From Stutzerimonas kunmingensis (GTDB taxonomy: Bacteria > Pseudomonadota > Gammaproteobacteria > Pseudomonadales > Pseudomonadaceae): a stretch of DNA of 64,000 nt. The notes under the pieces are model-generated. The model saw nothing but the letters and a program-made list of their open reading frames with translations. It had not been told where the DNA came from and made no database searches. The position numbers were made by a program, and so were the translations under genes. Shown in pieces: positions 1-8,507 of the stretch; the stretch's first letter is position 1, and each line of letters begins with the position of its first letter. The stretch covers positions 124,001 to 188,000 of the forward strand of contig NZ_JACXXG010000002.1 in assembly GCF_014764705.1 (NCBI RefSeq). The letters are read 5' to 3'.

Positions 1-120
1 CCACAGCGTCGGCCATAGCAGCAGATAGGTGCCGATGGGCCGGTCCAGGCGCATCAGCTGGATGAAGTCCCAGGCGCGCGGGTGCAGGCGATTGCACGAT
101 TGCAGCAGTTTTAGATACAT
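1..120 (-). CDS. ubiA: 4-hydroxybenzoate octaprenyltransferase, N-terminal part
   Basis: Only the first 40 codons are in the window; the gene runs off its left edge. The start codon is at 120 on the minus strand. The visible protein contains the segment [20 protein letters not shown], which is typical of the N-terminus and first membrane helix of UbiA, the membrane prenyltransferase that attaches the polyprenyl tail to 4-hydroxybenzoate in ubiquinone synthesis. It lies 42 bp downstream of ubiC on the same strand, so the two consecutive steps are probably co-transcribed. Confidence 0.85.
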   Translation of the reverse strand, partial: MYLKLLQSCNRLHPRAWDFIQLMRLDRPIGTYLLLWPTLW

Positions 121-162
121 CAACGGCTCTCCTTGGCGGAAGGGGCATGCAGAGCGGCGCGC

Positions 163-702
163 TCAGGGCGTGACGGCGGCGGCCTGCCACAGCTCGGGGA
201 GGAACACCTCGGCGACCAGCACGCCGAGCCGATTCTGGCGGAAGCACGAGCGCCGCGCCCAGAGGCCGTCGACACGGCACGCATCCGGTAGCCAGCGCGC
301 GGGGTAATGACAGGCCTCTAGCGTGCCGCGGGCAAAGGCCGGATCGCTGAACAACAGCTCACCCAGGGAACGATTGCCCAAGCGCTGCAGGTCGAGGCCG
401 GAGTCCTCCAGCTGCGCTCGCGCGGCGACGCTGCGGGCGAACACCCAGGGCTGGCCATGACCGCACAGATAGACCTCACGCACCCAGCCCTCGCTGTCGG
501 CCGGAACGCCGAGCGCGGCGCACTCGTCGGCGCGCAGGGGCTGCCAGGCTTCGTGTAGCGGCGTCACGCTGAAGGCGCCATCGGCCAGCTCGGTCAGGCG
601 GCGGGTGAGCGAGCCCTTGTCGACGTAGAGCCAGTCGTGCAGGGCGGGATCGAGGGGGGAGGGGAGGCGGTCGGCACTTAGCCAGTCATGAATTTCGGAC
701 AC
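163..702 (-). CDS. ubiC: Chorismate--pyruvate lyase
   Basis: The 179-residue product has the size and motifs of UbiC, the cytosolic enzyme that removes pyruvate from chorismate to give 4-hydroxybenzoate, the first committed step of ubiquinone synthesis. Visible family features are the WVREVYL segment near residue 73, which carries the conserved Arg, the WARRSCF segment near residue 148 and the LVAEVFLP segment near residue 161, which carries the conserved Glu. It is followed by ubiA, the next enzyme of the pathway, on the same strand. Confidence 0.9.
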   Translation of the reverse strand: MSEIHDWLSADRLPSPLDPALHDWLYVDKGSLTRRLTELADGAFSVTPLHEAWQPLRADECAALGVPADSEGWVREVYLCGHGQPWVFARSVAARAQLEDSGLDLQRLGNRSLGELLFSDPAFARGTLEACHYPARWLPDACRVDGLWARRSCFRQNRLGVLVAEVFLPELWQAAAVTP

Positions 703-816
703 GGTGCGTCAGAGCTAGCGGAAAAGAGCGGCGAGTCTAGCATGCGACTTGGGCGCGGCACGGGTGCGGCTCTCCGGCCAGGGCTGTAGCCGCGCTCGGT
801 AAACGCTACATACGCC

Positions 817-1590
817 TCAGGTCCAGCCTTCAAGGCGCATGGTGGCGCGCACCAGGCGCTGCTCTTCCTGCTCGATCTCCTTGAGATTGTCGCGAATGCC
901 GTGGATATGGTCGCGCGCGGCGCGCTGGGCCTGTTCCGGCAGACGCTCGATCACCGCGTGATAGAGACGCGAGTGCTGGCGGTCGATCTGCCTCTTCTGC
1001 GCCGGTCGGTGGTAGAGGTTGTTCACCGAGGCGAACACCGTGCTGAGCATCAGGTCGGTCAGCGACTGCAGCGTGTGCACCAGCACCGGGTTGTGCGAGG
1101 CCTCGCAGATTGCCAGATGAAACGCGTGGTCGAGGCGGGCGTGCTCGCGGGGGTCGGCGCCGTCCTCGCTGGCGTGGGCGGCGAGCATTTCCTCGTAGCG
1201 GCGGCCGAGCAGCACGAAATCCGCATCGGTGCCGCGCAGTGCGGCCAGCCGCGCCGACTCGCTTTCCAGCAGCGCGCGTACTTCCAGCAGGTCGTAGAGC
1301 GTGCGCGGTTGCGAGTTGAACAGGTGCATCAGCGGGCTAGCGTCGTGGTTGCCGGACAGTTCGGCGACGAAAGAGCCACGGCCCTGGGACGTCTCGATGA
1401 TGCCGCGTCCACGCAATACGCGCAGGCCCTCGCGCAACGCGGAGCGGGAAATGCCCAGCTTCTCGCACAGGCGGCGTTCCGATGGCAGCGCCTGGCCAAC
1501 CTTCAATACGCCGTCGACGATCAGCCGTTCGATACGCTCGGCGACGACATCGGCGACTTGACGACGGTCATTGTGGTTTTCGTTCTGCAT
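817..1590 (-). CDS. glcC: GntR/FadR-family regulator of the glycolate operon
   Basis: This 257-residue protein has an N-terminal winged helix-turn-helix (about residues 10-75, with SERRLCEKLGISRSALREG) and a C-terminal FCD domain carrying the usual metal-ligand pattern (LDHAFHLAI near 153, HSRLYHAV near 206, DHIHGIRD near 228). It is divergent from glcD, the position of the glycolate-responsive activator GlcC in E. coli. The identical ACTGGT-N3-ACCAGT palindromes in the intervening gap fit a FadR-type operator. The effector is expected to be glycolate or glyoxylate by family knowledge; the related lactate regulator LldR is the main alternative, but the downstream genes favour GlcC. Confidence 0.85.
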   Translation of the reverse strand: MQNENHNDRRQVADVVAERIERLIVDGVLKVGQALPSERRLCEKLGISRSALREGLRVLRGRGIIETSQGRGSFVAELSGNHDASPLMHLFNSQPRTLYDLLEVRALLESESARLAALRGTDADFVLLGRRYEEMLAAHASEDGADPREHARLDHAFHLAICEASHNPVLVHTLQSLTDLMLSTVFASVNNLYHRPAQKRQIDRQHSRLYHAVIERLPEQAQRAARDHIHGIRDNLKEIEQEEQRLVRATMRLEGWT

Positions 1591-1605
1591 GTCCTTCGTT
1601 CTCCC

Positions 1606-1620
1606 ACTGGTAGGACCAGT
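1606..1620. promoter_or_regulatory. Candidate GlcC operator, copy 1
   Basis: The 15-bp perfect palindrome ACTGGTAGGACCAGT starts 16 bp upstream of the glcC start codon. It has the TGGT-N3-ACCA layout of operators bound by FadR-type GntR regulators. An identical copy lies 107 bp away towards glcD, so autoregulation of glcC together with control of the operon is likely. Confidence 0.75.
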
Positions 1621-1712
1621 TTGGCGTGAGTTTACCCTGAATGCCTGAATACCAGTAACAGCACCGTCTGGAGGGCTGTTCGGTAGTGCCTTTCATCAGG
1701 CGACTACAAAAA

Positions 1713-1727
1713 ACTGGTAGGACCAGT
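1713..1727. promoter_or_regulatory. Candidate GlcC operator, copy 2
   Basis: This is an exact second copy of ACTGGTAGGACCAGT (flanked by A and T to give a 17-bp palindrome), about 100 bp upstream of the chosen glcD start. A spacing of 107 bp between the two centres, about ten helical turns, would allow looping between two bound dimers. That consequence is inference. Confidence 0.75.
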
Positions 1728-1827
1728 TGTCTAGGTCATGGACTGGGGACCATCTTCGACGTTAAAGATGCGTCATTCCACCGCAGTCGTTCGCGCTGGC
1801 TGCAACCCACGAGAACCGGAACCTGCC

Positions 1828-3327
1828 ATGAACATTCTCTACGACGAACGCGTCGATGGTGCGTTGCCCAGGGTCGACAAGGCCGTCCTGCTGGCCGAGC
1901 TGCAGGCGCAGTTGCCCGATCTGGACATCCTCCACCGCAGCGAGGACCTCAAGCCCTACGAGTGCGACGGGCTTTCCGCCTACCGCACCACGCCGCTGCT
2001 GGTGGTGCTGCCCGAGCGCATTGAGCAGGTCGAGACGCTGCTCAAGCTCTGCCATCAGCGCGGCGTGCCGGTGGTTGCCCGTGGCGCCGGTACCGGCCTT
2101 TCTGGCGGCGCGCTGCCACTGGAGCAGGGCATCCTGCTGGTCATGGCGCGCTTCAACAAGATTCTCGAAGTCGACCCGGCTGGGCGCTTCGCCCGGGTCC
2201 AGCCCGGCGTGCGCAACCTGGCGATCTCCCAGGCCGCGGCCCCCTACGAGCTGTACTACGCGCCGGACCCTTCGTCGCAGATCGCCTGCTCTATCGGCGG
2301 TAACGTCGCCGAGAATGCCGGTGGCGTGCATTGTCTGAAGTACGGCCTGACCGTGCACAACCTGCTCAAGGTGGACATCCTCACCGTCGAAGGCGAGCGC
2401 ATGACGCTCGGCTCCGACGCCTTGGATTCGCCAGGCTTCGACTTGCTGGCGCTGTTCACCGGCTCCGAAGGCATGCTCGGCATCGTCACCGAGGTGACGG
2501 TCAAGCTGCTGCCCAAGCCGCAGGTGGCCAAGGTGCTGCTGGCCGCCTTCGACTCGGTGGAGAAGGCCGGGCGTGCGGTGGGCGACATCATCGCTGCCGG
2601 CATCATCCCTGGCGGGCTGGAGATGATGGACAACCTGTCGATCCGTGCTGCCGAGGACTTCATTCACGCCGGTTATCCGGTGGATGCTGAGGCGATTCTG
2701 CTCTGCGAACTGGATGGCGTCGAAGCCGACGTGCATGACGACTGCGCGCGAGTCAGCGAAGTGCTCAAGCTGGCTGGCGCCACCGAAGTGCGCCTGGCCA
2801 AAGACGAAGCCGAGCGCGTGCGTTTCTGGGCCGGACGCAAGAACGCCTTCCCGGCGGTCGGGCGCATCTCGCCGGACTACTACTGCATGGACGGCACCAT
2901 TCCTCGCCGCGAGCTGCCGGGTGTGCTCAAGGGCATCTCCGATCTCTCCGAGCAGTTCGGCTTGCGCGTGGCCAACGTGTTCCATGCCGGCGACGGCAAC
3001 ATGCACCCGCTGATTCTCTTTGATGCCAACCAGCCCGGTGAGCTGGAGCGCGCCGAAGACCTCGGCGGCAAGATCCTCGAACTCTGCGTGAAGGTCGGCG
3101 GCAGCATCACCGGCGAACACGGCGTCGGCCGCGAGAAGATCAATCAGATGTGCTCGCAGTTCAATGCCGACGAGCTGACGCTGTTCCACGCGGTCAAGGC
3201 GGCATTCGACCCGAGCGGCCTGCTCAACCCGGGCAAGAACATTCCGACCCTGCATCGCTGCGCCGAATTCGGCCGCATGCACATCCACAACGGCCAGCTG
3301 CCTTTCCCTGAACTGGAGCGTTTCTGA
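1828..3327 (+). CDS. glcD: Glycolate oxidase FAD subunit
   Basis: From the ATG at 1828 the protein is 499 residues, the same length as E. coli GlcD; an upstream in-frame ATG at 1738 would add 30 unconserved-looking residues overlapping the operator region. GlcD is the FAD-binding catalytic subunit of the three-part oxidase that turns glycolate into glyoxylate and passes electrons to the respiratory chain. The PCMH-type FAD-binding loop ARGAGTGLSGGALP lies near residue 90, and the C-terminal oxidase domain contains NVFHAGDGNMHPL and GGSITGEHGVGREK. Its stop codon overlaps the glcE start (TGATG), implying coupled translation. Confidence 0.95.
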   Translation: MNILYDERVDGALPRVDKAVLLAELQAQLPDLDILHRSEDLKPYECDGLSAYRTTPLLVVLPERIEQVETLLKLCHQRGVPVVARGAGTGLSGGALPLEQGILLVMARFNKILEVDPAGRFARVQPGVRNLAISQAAAPYELYYAPDPSSQIACSIGGNVAENAGGVHCLKYGLTVHNLLKVDILTVEGERMTLGSDALDSPGFDLLALFTGSEGMLGIVTEVTVKLLPKPQVAKVLLAAFDSVEKAGRAVGDIIAAGIIPGGLEMMDNLSIRAAEDFIHAGYPVDAEAILLCELDGVEADVHDDCARVSEVLKLAGATEVRLAKDEAERVRFWAGRKNAFPAVGRISPDYYCMDGTIPRRELPGVLKGISDLSEQFGLRVANVFHAGDGNMHPLILFDANQPGELERAEDLGGKILELCVKVGGSITGEHGVGREKINQMCSQFNADELTLFHAVKAAFDPSGLLNPGKNIPTLHRCAEFGRMHIHNGQLPFPELERF

Positions 3328-4388
3328 TGTCCGTAATCGCCAACGACGCCAGCGCGCAGTTGCTGGACCAGGTCAACCAGGCACTTGCCGCCAACACGCC
3401 GCTGCGCATTCAGGGCAGCGGCAGCAAGAGCTTTCTCGGGCGGCAGGCCGACGGTGTGCTGCTCGATACCCGCGAGCACCGCGGCATCGTCAGCTATGAC
3501 CCCACCGAGCTGGTGGTCACCGTTCGCGCCGGCACGTCGCTGACGGAGCTGGAAGCCGCGCTGGATGCTGCAGGGCAGATGCTGCCTTGCGAGCCGCCGC
3601 ACTTCGGCGAAGGTGCCACGGTTGGCGGCATGATCGCCGCCGGGCTGTCCGGCCCGCGTCGCCCGTGGAGCGGTTCGGTGCGTGATTTCGTCCTCGGCTC
3701 GCGCGTGATTACCGGCCAGGGCAAGCACCTGCGTTTCGGTGGCGAAGTGATGAAGAATGTCGCTGGCTACGACCTGTCACGTCTGATGGCCGGCAGCTTT
3801 GGTTGCCTCGGCGTGCTTACTGAAGTCTCGCTCAAGGTGCTGCCCAAGCCACGCCTGTGCACCAGCCTGCGTCTGGAAATCGACCTCGAACGCGCGCTGC
3901 TCAAGCTCGCCGAATGGGGGCAGCAGCCGATCCCGATCAGTGCAGCCAGCCATGATGGCCAGGCGCTGCACCTGCGTTTGGAAGGCGGCGAAGGCTCTGT
4001 TGGTGCGGCCCGCGAGCGCATCGGTGGCGAGGATCTCGACCCCGGCTACTGGAACGATCTGCGCGAGCAGCGCCTGGCCTTCTTCGCCGACCCGCGCCCG
4101 CTGTGGCGCCTGTCGCTGCCGAACAACACGCCAGCCGTGGCGTTGCCGGGCGACCAGCTGGTGGACTGGGCCGGTGCCCAGCGCTGGCTGAAGTCCGACG
4201 CCGATGCGGTGACCATCCGCGGCATCGCCATCGAGGTCGGCGGCCACGCCACCTGCTTTACCGCAGGCGCCACGAGCAATCCGTTCCAGCCGCTGTCGGC
4301 GCCGCTGTTGCGCTATCACCGCCAGCTCAAGGCCGCGCTGGATCCGCAGGGGATCTTTAACCCCGGCCGCATGTATTCCGAGGTCTGA
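3327..4388 (+). CDS. glcE: Glycolate oxidase subunit GlcE (FAD-binding)
   Basis: The 353-residue product is the second flavin-binding subunit of glycolate oxidase. It shows a PCMH-type FAD-binding domain with RIQGSGSKSFLG near residue 29, VGGMIAAGLSGPRRPW near 94 and MKNVAGYDLSRLMAGSFG near 141, and ends with the characteristic LDPQGIFNPGRMYSEV. It lacks the large C-terminal oxidase domain of GlcD, as usual for GlcE. The start codon overlaps the glcD stop, and glcF begins 6 bp after its stop, so the three subunits are made from one message. Confidence 0.95.
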   Translation: MSVIANDASAQLLDQVNQALAANTPLRIQGSGSKSFLGRQADGVLLDTREHRGIVSYDPTELVVTVRAGTSLTELEAALDAAGQMLPCEPPHFGEGATVGGMIAAGLSGPRRPWSGSVRDFVLGSRVITGQGKHLRFGGEVMKNVAGYDLSRLMAGSFGCLGVLTEVSLKVLPKPRLCTSLRLEIDLERALLKLAEWGQQPIPISAASHDGQALHLRLEGGEGSVGAARERIGGEDLDPGYWNDLREQRLAFFADPRPLWRLSLPNNTPAVALPGDQLVDWAGAQRWLKSDADAVTIRGIAIEVGGHATCFTAGATSNPFQPLSAPLLRYHRQLKAALDPQGIFNPGRMYSEV

Positions 4389-4394
4389 CGACGT

Positions 4395-5612
4395 ATGCAA
4401 ACGAATCTGAGCGAAGCCGCGAAAAAACTGCCGCGCGCCGAGGAAGCCGAAAGCATCCTGCGCTCCTGCGTGCACTGTGGCTTCTGCAACGCCACCTGCC
4501 CGACCTATCAGCTGCTCGGCGACGAGTTGGACGGCCCGCGCGGGCGGATCTACCTGATGAAGCAGATGCTCGAGGGCGGTGAGGTGACCGAGAGCACCCA
4601 GCTGCACCTGGACCGCTGCCTGACCTGCCGCAACTGCGAGACCACCTGCCCGTCCGGGGTGAAGTACCACAATCTGCTGGACATCGGCCGCGACTTCATC
4701 GAGCAGCAGGTGCAGCGCCCGTTGGGCGAGCGCGTCGTGCGCGGCGGCCTGCGCACGGTGATCCCGCGACCGGGCCTGTTCAAGGCACTGCTGGGTGCCG
4801 GCAATGCGCTCAAGCCGTTGATGCCGGCCTCGCTGAAGGACCACCTGCCGCGCGAGATTCGCCCGGCCAAACCGCGCCCGCAGGTCATGCACCAGCGTCG
4901 CGTGCTGATGCTCGAAGGCTGCGTGCAGCCGAGCCTGTCGCCGAACACCAACGCCGCCGCTGCACGGGTGCTCGACCGCCTGGGCATTAGCGTCAGCCCG
5001 GCGCGTGAGGCCGGCTGTTGCGGTGCGGTGGACTACCACCTCAACGCCCAGGAGGCCGGCCTAGACCGCGCGCGGCGCAATATCGACGCCTGGTGGCCGG
5101 CCATCGAGGCCGGTGCCGAAGCCATCGTGCAGACGGCCAGCGGCTGCGGCGCCTTCGTCAAGGAATACGGCCATCTGCTCAAGGACGACCCGGCCTACGC
5201 GGCCAAGGCCGCGCGGGTCAGCGAGCTGGCCAAGGACCTGGTCGAAGTGCTGCGCAGCGCCGAGCTGGAAAAGCTCGACGTGCGTGCCGACAAGCGCATG
5301 GCCTTCCACTGCCCGTGCACCCTGCAGCACGCACAGAAGCTCGGCGGCGCGGTCGAAGACGTGCTCACCCGTCTGGGCTACCAGCTCACTGCGGTGCCCG
5401 ATGCGCACCTGTGCTGCGGCTCGGCCGGCAGCTATTCGATCACCCAGCCGGAGATTTCCCACCAGCTGCGCGACAACAAGCTCAACGCGCTGGAGAGCGG
5501 CAAGCCGGAAGTGATCGTCACCGCCAATATCGGTTGCCAGACCCACCTCGATGGCGCCGGCCGCACGCCGGTCAAGCACTGGATCGAAGTGGTCGAGGAA
5601 TCGATGCAGTAG
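4395..5612 (+). CDS. glcF: Glycolate oxidase iron-sulfur subunit
   Basis: This 405-residue protein carries two 4Fe-4S ferredoxin motifs, CxxCxxCxxxC at Cys25/28/31/35 and Cys75/78/81/85, followed by two CCG cysteine-rich domains (CCGAVDYHLN and CCGSAGSYS). It is the electron-transfer subunit that takes electrons from the GlcD/GlcE flavins. Length and motif order match E. coli GlcF. It lies 6 bp after glcE. Confidence 0.95.
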   Translation: MQTNLSEAAKKLPRAEEAESILRSCVHCGFCNATCPTYQLLGDELDGPRGRIYLMKQMLEGGEVTESTQLHLDRCLTCRNCETTCPSGVKYHNLLDIGRDFIEQQVQRPLGERVVRGGLRTVIPRPGLFKALLGAGNALKPLMPASLKDHLPREIRPAKPRPQVMHQRRVLMLEGCVQPSLSPNTNAAAARVLDRLGISVSPAREAGCCGAVDYHLNAQEAGLDRARRNIDAWWPAIEAGAEAIVQTASGCGAFVKEYGHLLKDDPAYAAKAARVSELAKDLVEVLRSAELEKLDVRADKRMAFHCPCTLQHAQKLGGAVEDVLTRLGYQLTAVPDAHLCCGSAGSYSITQPEISHQLRDNKLNALESGKPEVIVTANIGCQTHLDGAGRTPVKHWIEVVEESMQ

Positions 5613-5628
5613 CAATGCCTCATGGTTC

Positions 5629-5649
5629 GGCCGCCCAGACAGGGCGGCC
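5629..5649 (+). terminator. Intra-operon GC-rich hairpin between glcF and glcG
   Basis: GGCCGCCC and GGGCGGCC form a perfect 8-bp stem with a 5-nt loop just after glcF. There is no run of T after it, so it is not a standard intrinsic terminator. It more likely protects the upstream message from 3' exonucleases or causes partial termination. Confidence 0.55.
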
Positions 5650-5685
5650 AACGAACAACCGAAATACGAAGACAGGAGAATCGAG

Positions 5686-6090
5686 ATGAAAAGCAAAGCC
5701 GTACTGAGCCAGACCGAAGTCGCCACCATCCTCGCCGCCGCCCGTGCCGAAGCGCAGGCCAACGGCTGGGCCGTGACCATCGTCGTCGCCGACGACGGCG
5801 GCCATCCGCTGGCGCTGGAGCGTCTGGACGGCTGTGCGCCGATCGCCTCCTACATCGCCACCGAGAAGGCCCGCAGCTCGGCCCTCGGCCGTCGCGAAAC
5901 CAAGGGTTACGAAGACATGGTCAACGGCGGACGCAGCGCCTTCCTCTCGGCGCCGGTGGTCTGCTCGCTGGAAGGCGGCGTGCCGGTAGTGGTTGACGGC
6001 CAGGTCATCGGTTCGGTTGGCGTCTCCGGCGTGACCGCCGCGCAGGACGCCCAGATCGCCAAGGCCGGCGTTGCCGCCCTGGCCAACTGA
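5686..6090 (+). CDS. glcG: GlcG/HbpS family protein of the glycolate operon
   Basis: The ATG at 5686, preceded by an ACAGGAG ribosome site, gives 134 residues of the haem-degrading/HbpS-like (DUF336) fold. Typical segments are [17 protein letters not shown] near residue 30, the [12 protein letters not shown] helix and the C-terminal [19 protein letters not shown]. The family binds haem or small ligands in some members; the role of GlcG in glycolate use is not established. An upstream ATG at 5551 lies inside glcF and is rejected. It sits between glcF and glcB, as in E. coli. Confidence 0.9.
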   Translation: MKSKAVLSQTEVATILAAARAEAQANGWAVTIVVADDGGHPLALERLDGCAPIASYIATEKARSSALGRRETKGYEDMVNGGRSAFLSAPVVCSLEGGVPVVVDGQVIGSVGVSGVTAAQDAQIAKAGVAALAN

Positions 6091-6110
6091 ACAGACAAGG
6101 AGAACGACAG

Positions 6111-8291
6111 ATGACCGAGCGCGTAACCCTGGGCCGCCTGCAAGTCGCGGCCAATCTGCAGCGTTTCATCGAAGACGAAGTCCTGCCGGGCAGCGGTATC
6201 GAAGCCGCCGCCTTCTGGCAGGGCTTGGACGCCCTGGTCCACGACCTGGCACCGAAGAACCGTGAACTGCTCGCCGAGCGCGACCGCATGCAGGTCGAGC
6301 TGGACACCTGGCACAAAGCCAATCCCGGTCCGATCAAGGACATGGCCGCCTACCGCGCCTTCCTCGAATCCATCGGTTACCTGCTGCCGGTGCCCTGCGA
6401 GGTGAAGATCGAAACCGCCAACGTCGACAGTGAGATCGCCACCCAGGCCGGCCCGCAGCTGGTGGTGCCGATCATGAACGCGCGTTATGCGCTGAACGCC
6501 GCGAACGCCCGCTGGGGCTCGCTGTACGACGCGCTCTACGGCACCGACGCCATCTCCGAAGAGGGCGGCGCGCAGAAGGGCCCGGGCTACAACGAAGTCC
6601 GTGGCGCCAAGGTCATCGCCTACGCGCGCAATTTCCTCGATCAGGCCGCGCCGCTGGCCGAAGGCAGCCACGCCGACGCCACCGCCTATCGCGTGCAGGA
6701 TGGCCAGCTGAAGGTCACCCTGGAGAACGGCAGTGTCACCGGCCTCAAGCAGCCGGAAAAATTCGTCGGCTTCCAGGGTGAAGCGGTAGAGCCGAAGGCC
6801 GTGCTGCTGAAGAACAACGGCCTGCACGTTGAGATCCAGATCGATCCGAACAGCCCGATCGGCCAGACCGATGCTGCTGGTGTTAAGGACCTGCTGGTCG
6901 AGTCCGCGGTTTCCACCATCCTCGACTGCGAAGATTCGGTCGCCGCGGTGGATGCCGATGACAAGGTGCTGGCCTACCGCAACTGGCTGGGCATCGTGCA
7001 GGGCACCCTCAGCGAGGAAGTCGCCAAGGGCAGCTCGAGCTTCGTCCGCCGCCTGAACCCGGACCGCGAATACAGCGCACCCAACGGCGGCGAGCTGAAA
7101 CTGCATGGTCGTTCGCTGCTGTTCATCCGCAACGTCGGTCACCTGATGACCAACCCGGCGATCCTGCTGGAAGACGGCCGCGAAATCCCGGAAGGCATAA
7201 TGGACGGCGTGTTCACCAGCCTGATCGCCAAGCATGATCTGGCGCGCAAGGGAAACTCGCGCACCGGCAGCGTCTACATCGTCAAGCCGAAGATGCACGG
7301 ACCGAAGGAAGTCGCCTTCGCCGACGAACTGTTCGGTCGCGTCGAGGAGCTGATCGGTGTACCGCGCTACACCCTGAAGATGGGCATCATGGACGAGGAG
7401 CGCCGCACCAGCGCCAACCTCAAGGCCTGTATCGCCGCAGCTAAGCACCGTGTGGCGTTCATCAACACCGGCTTCCTCGACCGAACCGGCGACGAGATGC
7501 ACACCTGCATGGAAGCCGGCCCGGTGCTGCGCAAGGGCGACATGAAGTCCACTCCGTGGATCCAGTCCTACGAGCGCAACAACGTGCTGGTCGGCCTGGC
7601 CTGTGGCCTGCGCGGCAAGGCGCAGATCGGCAAGGGCATGTGGGCCATGCCGGACCTGATGGCAGCCATGCTCGAGCAGAAGATCGGCCATCCGAAATCC
7701 GGCGCCAACACCGCCTGGGTGCCGTCGCCAACTGGCGCCACCCTGCACGCGCTGCACTACCACCAGGTGAACGTGCAGGCCGTGCAGAGCGAGCTGGAAA
7801 AGGTCGATCTGGCCGCCGAGCGCGATCAACTGCTCAACGACCTGCTGAGCATCCCGGTGGTCGCCGAGGACAAGTGGAGCGCTGAGGAGAAGCAGCAGGA
7901 GCTGGACAACAACTGCCAGGGCATCCTCGGCTACGTGGTGCGCTGGGTCGAGCAGGGCGTCGGCTGCTCCAAGGTGCCGGACATCCACAACGTCGGCCTG
8001 ATGGAAGACCGCGCCACCCTGCGTATCTCCAGCCAGCACATTGCCAACTGGCTGCACCATGGCGTGGTGACCCGCGAGCAGGTGCAGGAAACCCTGGAGC
8101 GCATGGCCAAGGTGGTCGACCAGCAGAATGCCGGTGATCCGCTCTATCGCGCCATGTCTGCCGACTACACTCAGTCGGCGGCGTTCCAGGCGGCCTGTGA
8201 TCTGGTGTTCAAGGGGCGCGAGCAGCCGGCCGGTTATACCGAGCCTCTGCTGCACGCCTGGCGCCAGCGTTTCAAGGCGGCCCAGGGCTGA
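6111..8291 (+). CDS. glcB: Malate synthase G
   Basis: The 726-residue length matches malate synthase G, which condenses glyoxylate with acetyl-CoA to give malate. It therefore disposes of the product of the glycolate oxidase encoded just upstream. Recognisable parts are the TIM-barrel segment [18 protein letters not shown] near residue 264, the [16 protein letters not shown] region near 395 and the C-terminal [20 protein letters not shown], which contains the catalytic Asp of the MEDRATLR motif. It begins 20 bp after glcG with a good AAGGAG site. A hairpin with a short T run follows at 8346. Confidence 0.97.
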   Translation: MTERVTLGRLQVAANLQRFIEDEVLPGSGIEAAAFWQGLDALVHDLAPKNRELLAERDRMQVELDTWHKANPGPIKDMAAYRAFLESIGYLLPVPCEVKIETANVDSEIATQAGPQLVVPIMNARYALNAANARWGSLYDALYGTDAISEEGGAQKGPGYNEVRGAKVIAYARNFLDQAAPLAEGSHADATAYRVQDGQLKVTLENGSVTGLKQPEKFVGFQGEAVEPKAVLLKNNGLHVEIQIDPNSPIGQTDAAGVKDLLVESAVSTILDCEDSVAAVDADDKVLAYRNWLGIVQGTLSEEVAKGSSSFVRRLNPDREYSAPNGGELKLHGRSLLFIRNVGHLMTNPAILLEDGREIPEGIMDGVFTSLIAKHDLARKGNSRTGSVYIVKPKMHGPKEVAFADELFGRVEELIGVPRYTLKMGIMDEERRTSANLKACIAAAKHRVAFINTGFLDRTGDEMHTCMEAGPVLRKGDMKSTPWIQSYERNNVLVGLACGLRGKAQIGKGMWAMPDLMAAMLEQKIGHPKSGANTAWVPSPTGATLHALHYHQVNVQAVQSELEKVDLAAERDQLLNDLLSIPVVAEDKWSAEEKQQELDNNCQGILGYVVRWVEQGVGCSKVPDIHNVGLMEDRATLRISSQHIANWLHHGVVTREQVQETLERMAKVVDQQNAGDPLYRAMSADYTQSAAFQAACDLVFKGREQPAGYTEPLLHAWRQRFKAAQG

Positions 8292-8345
8292 CAGGCAGGA
8301 TCGGCCGCGTGCTGCCGGAAGCCCGGCGCATGCGGTAAAGGACAG

Positions 8346-8379
8346 AAGCCCCAGGCGCTCCACGGCGCCCGGGGCTTTC
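8346..8379 (+). terminator. Terminator-like hairpin between glcB and glcA
   Basis: AGCCCC-a-GGCGC pairs with GCGCC-c-GGGGCT around a TCCACG loop and is followed by TTTCG. The long GC-rich stem (11 bp with one mismatch) and short T run suggest partial termination. This would lower permease expression relative to glcDEFGB, or glcA may have its own promoter in the 130 bp that follow. Confidence 0.6.
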
Positions 8380-8483
8380 GAGCATGAGCGACGAGGTTTC
8401 GGCCTGGTCGCTGCGAGGCGCGCCGTGTGGGGGCGTTTTATGCGAGGCACCGGGCATGCCCGGACACAATAGAAGCGGTTCAC

Positions 8484-8499
8484 AACAAAAAAGCAGGGA
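8484..8499 (+). promoter_or_regulatory. Candidate Crc/Hfq CA motif beside the glcA ribosome site
   Basis: The A-rich stretch AACAAAAA (8484-8491) fits the AANAANAA signature bound by Hfq with Crc during catabolite repression in Pseudomonas, and it directly abuts the AGCAGGGA ribosome-binding site of glcA. The placement is typical of repressed transporter genes. The binding itself is inferred from the motif only. Confidence 0.5.
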
Positions 8500-8507
8500 C
8501 CCAACAA

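Noticed and set aside
1762-3288. 508-codon minus-strand frame
   Set aside because: Shadow of glcD; composition is His/Gln/Val-rich low-quality translation without domains.
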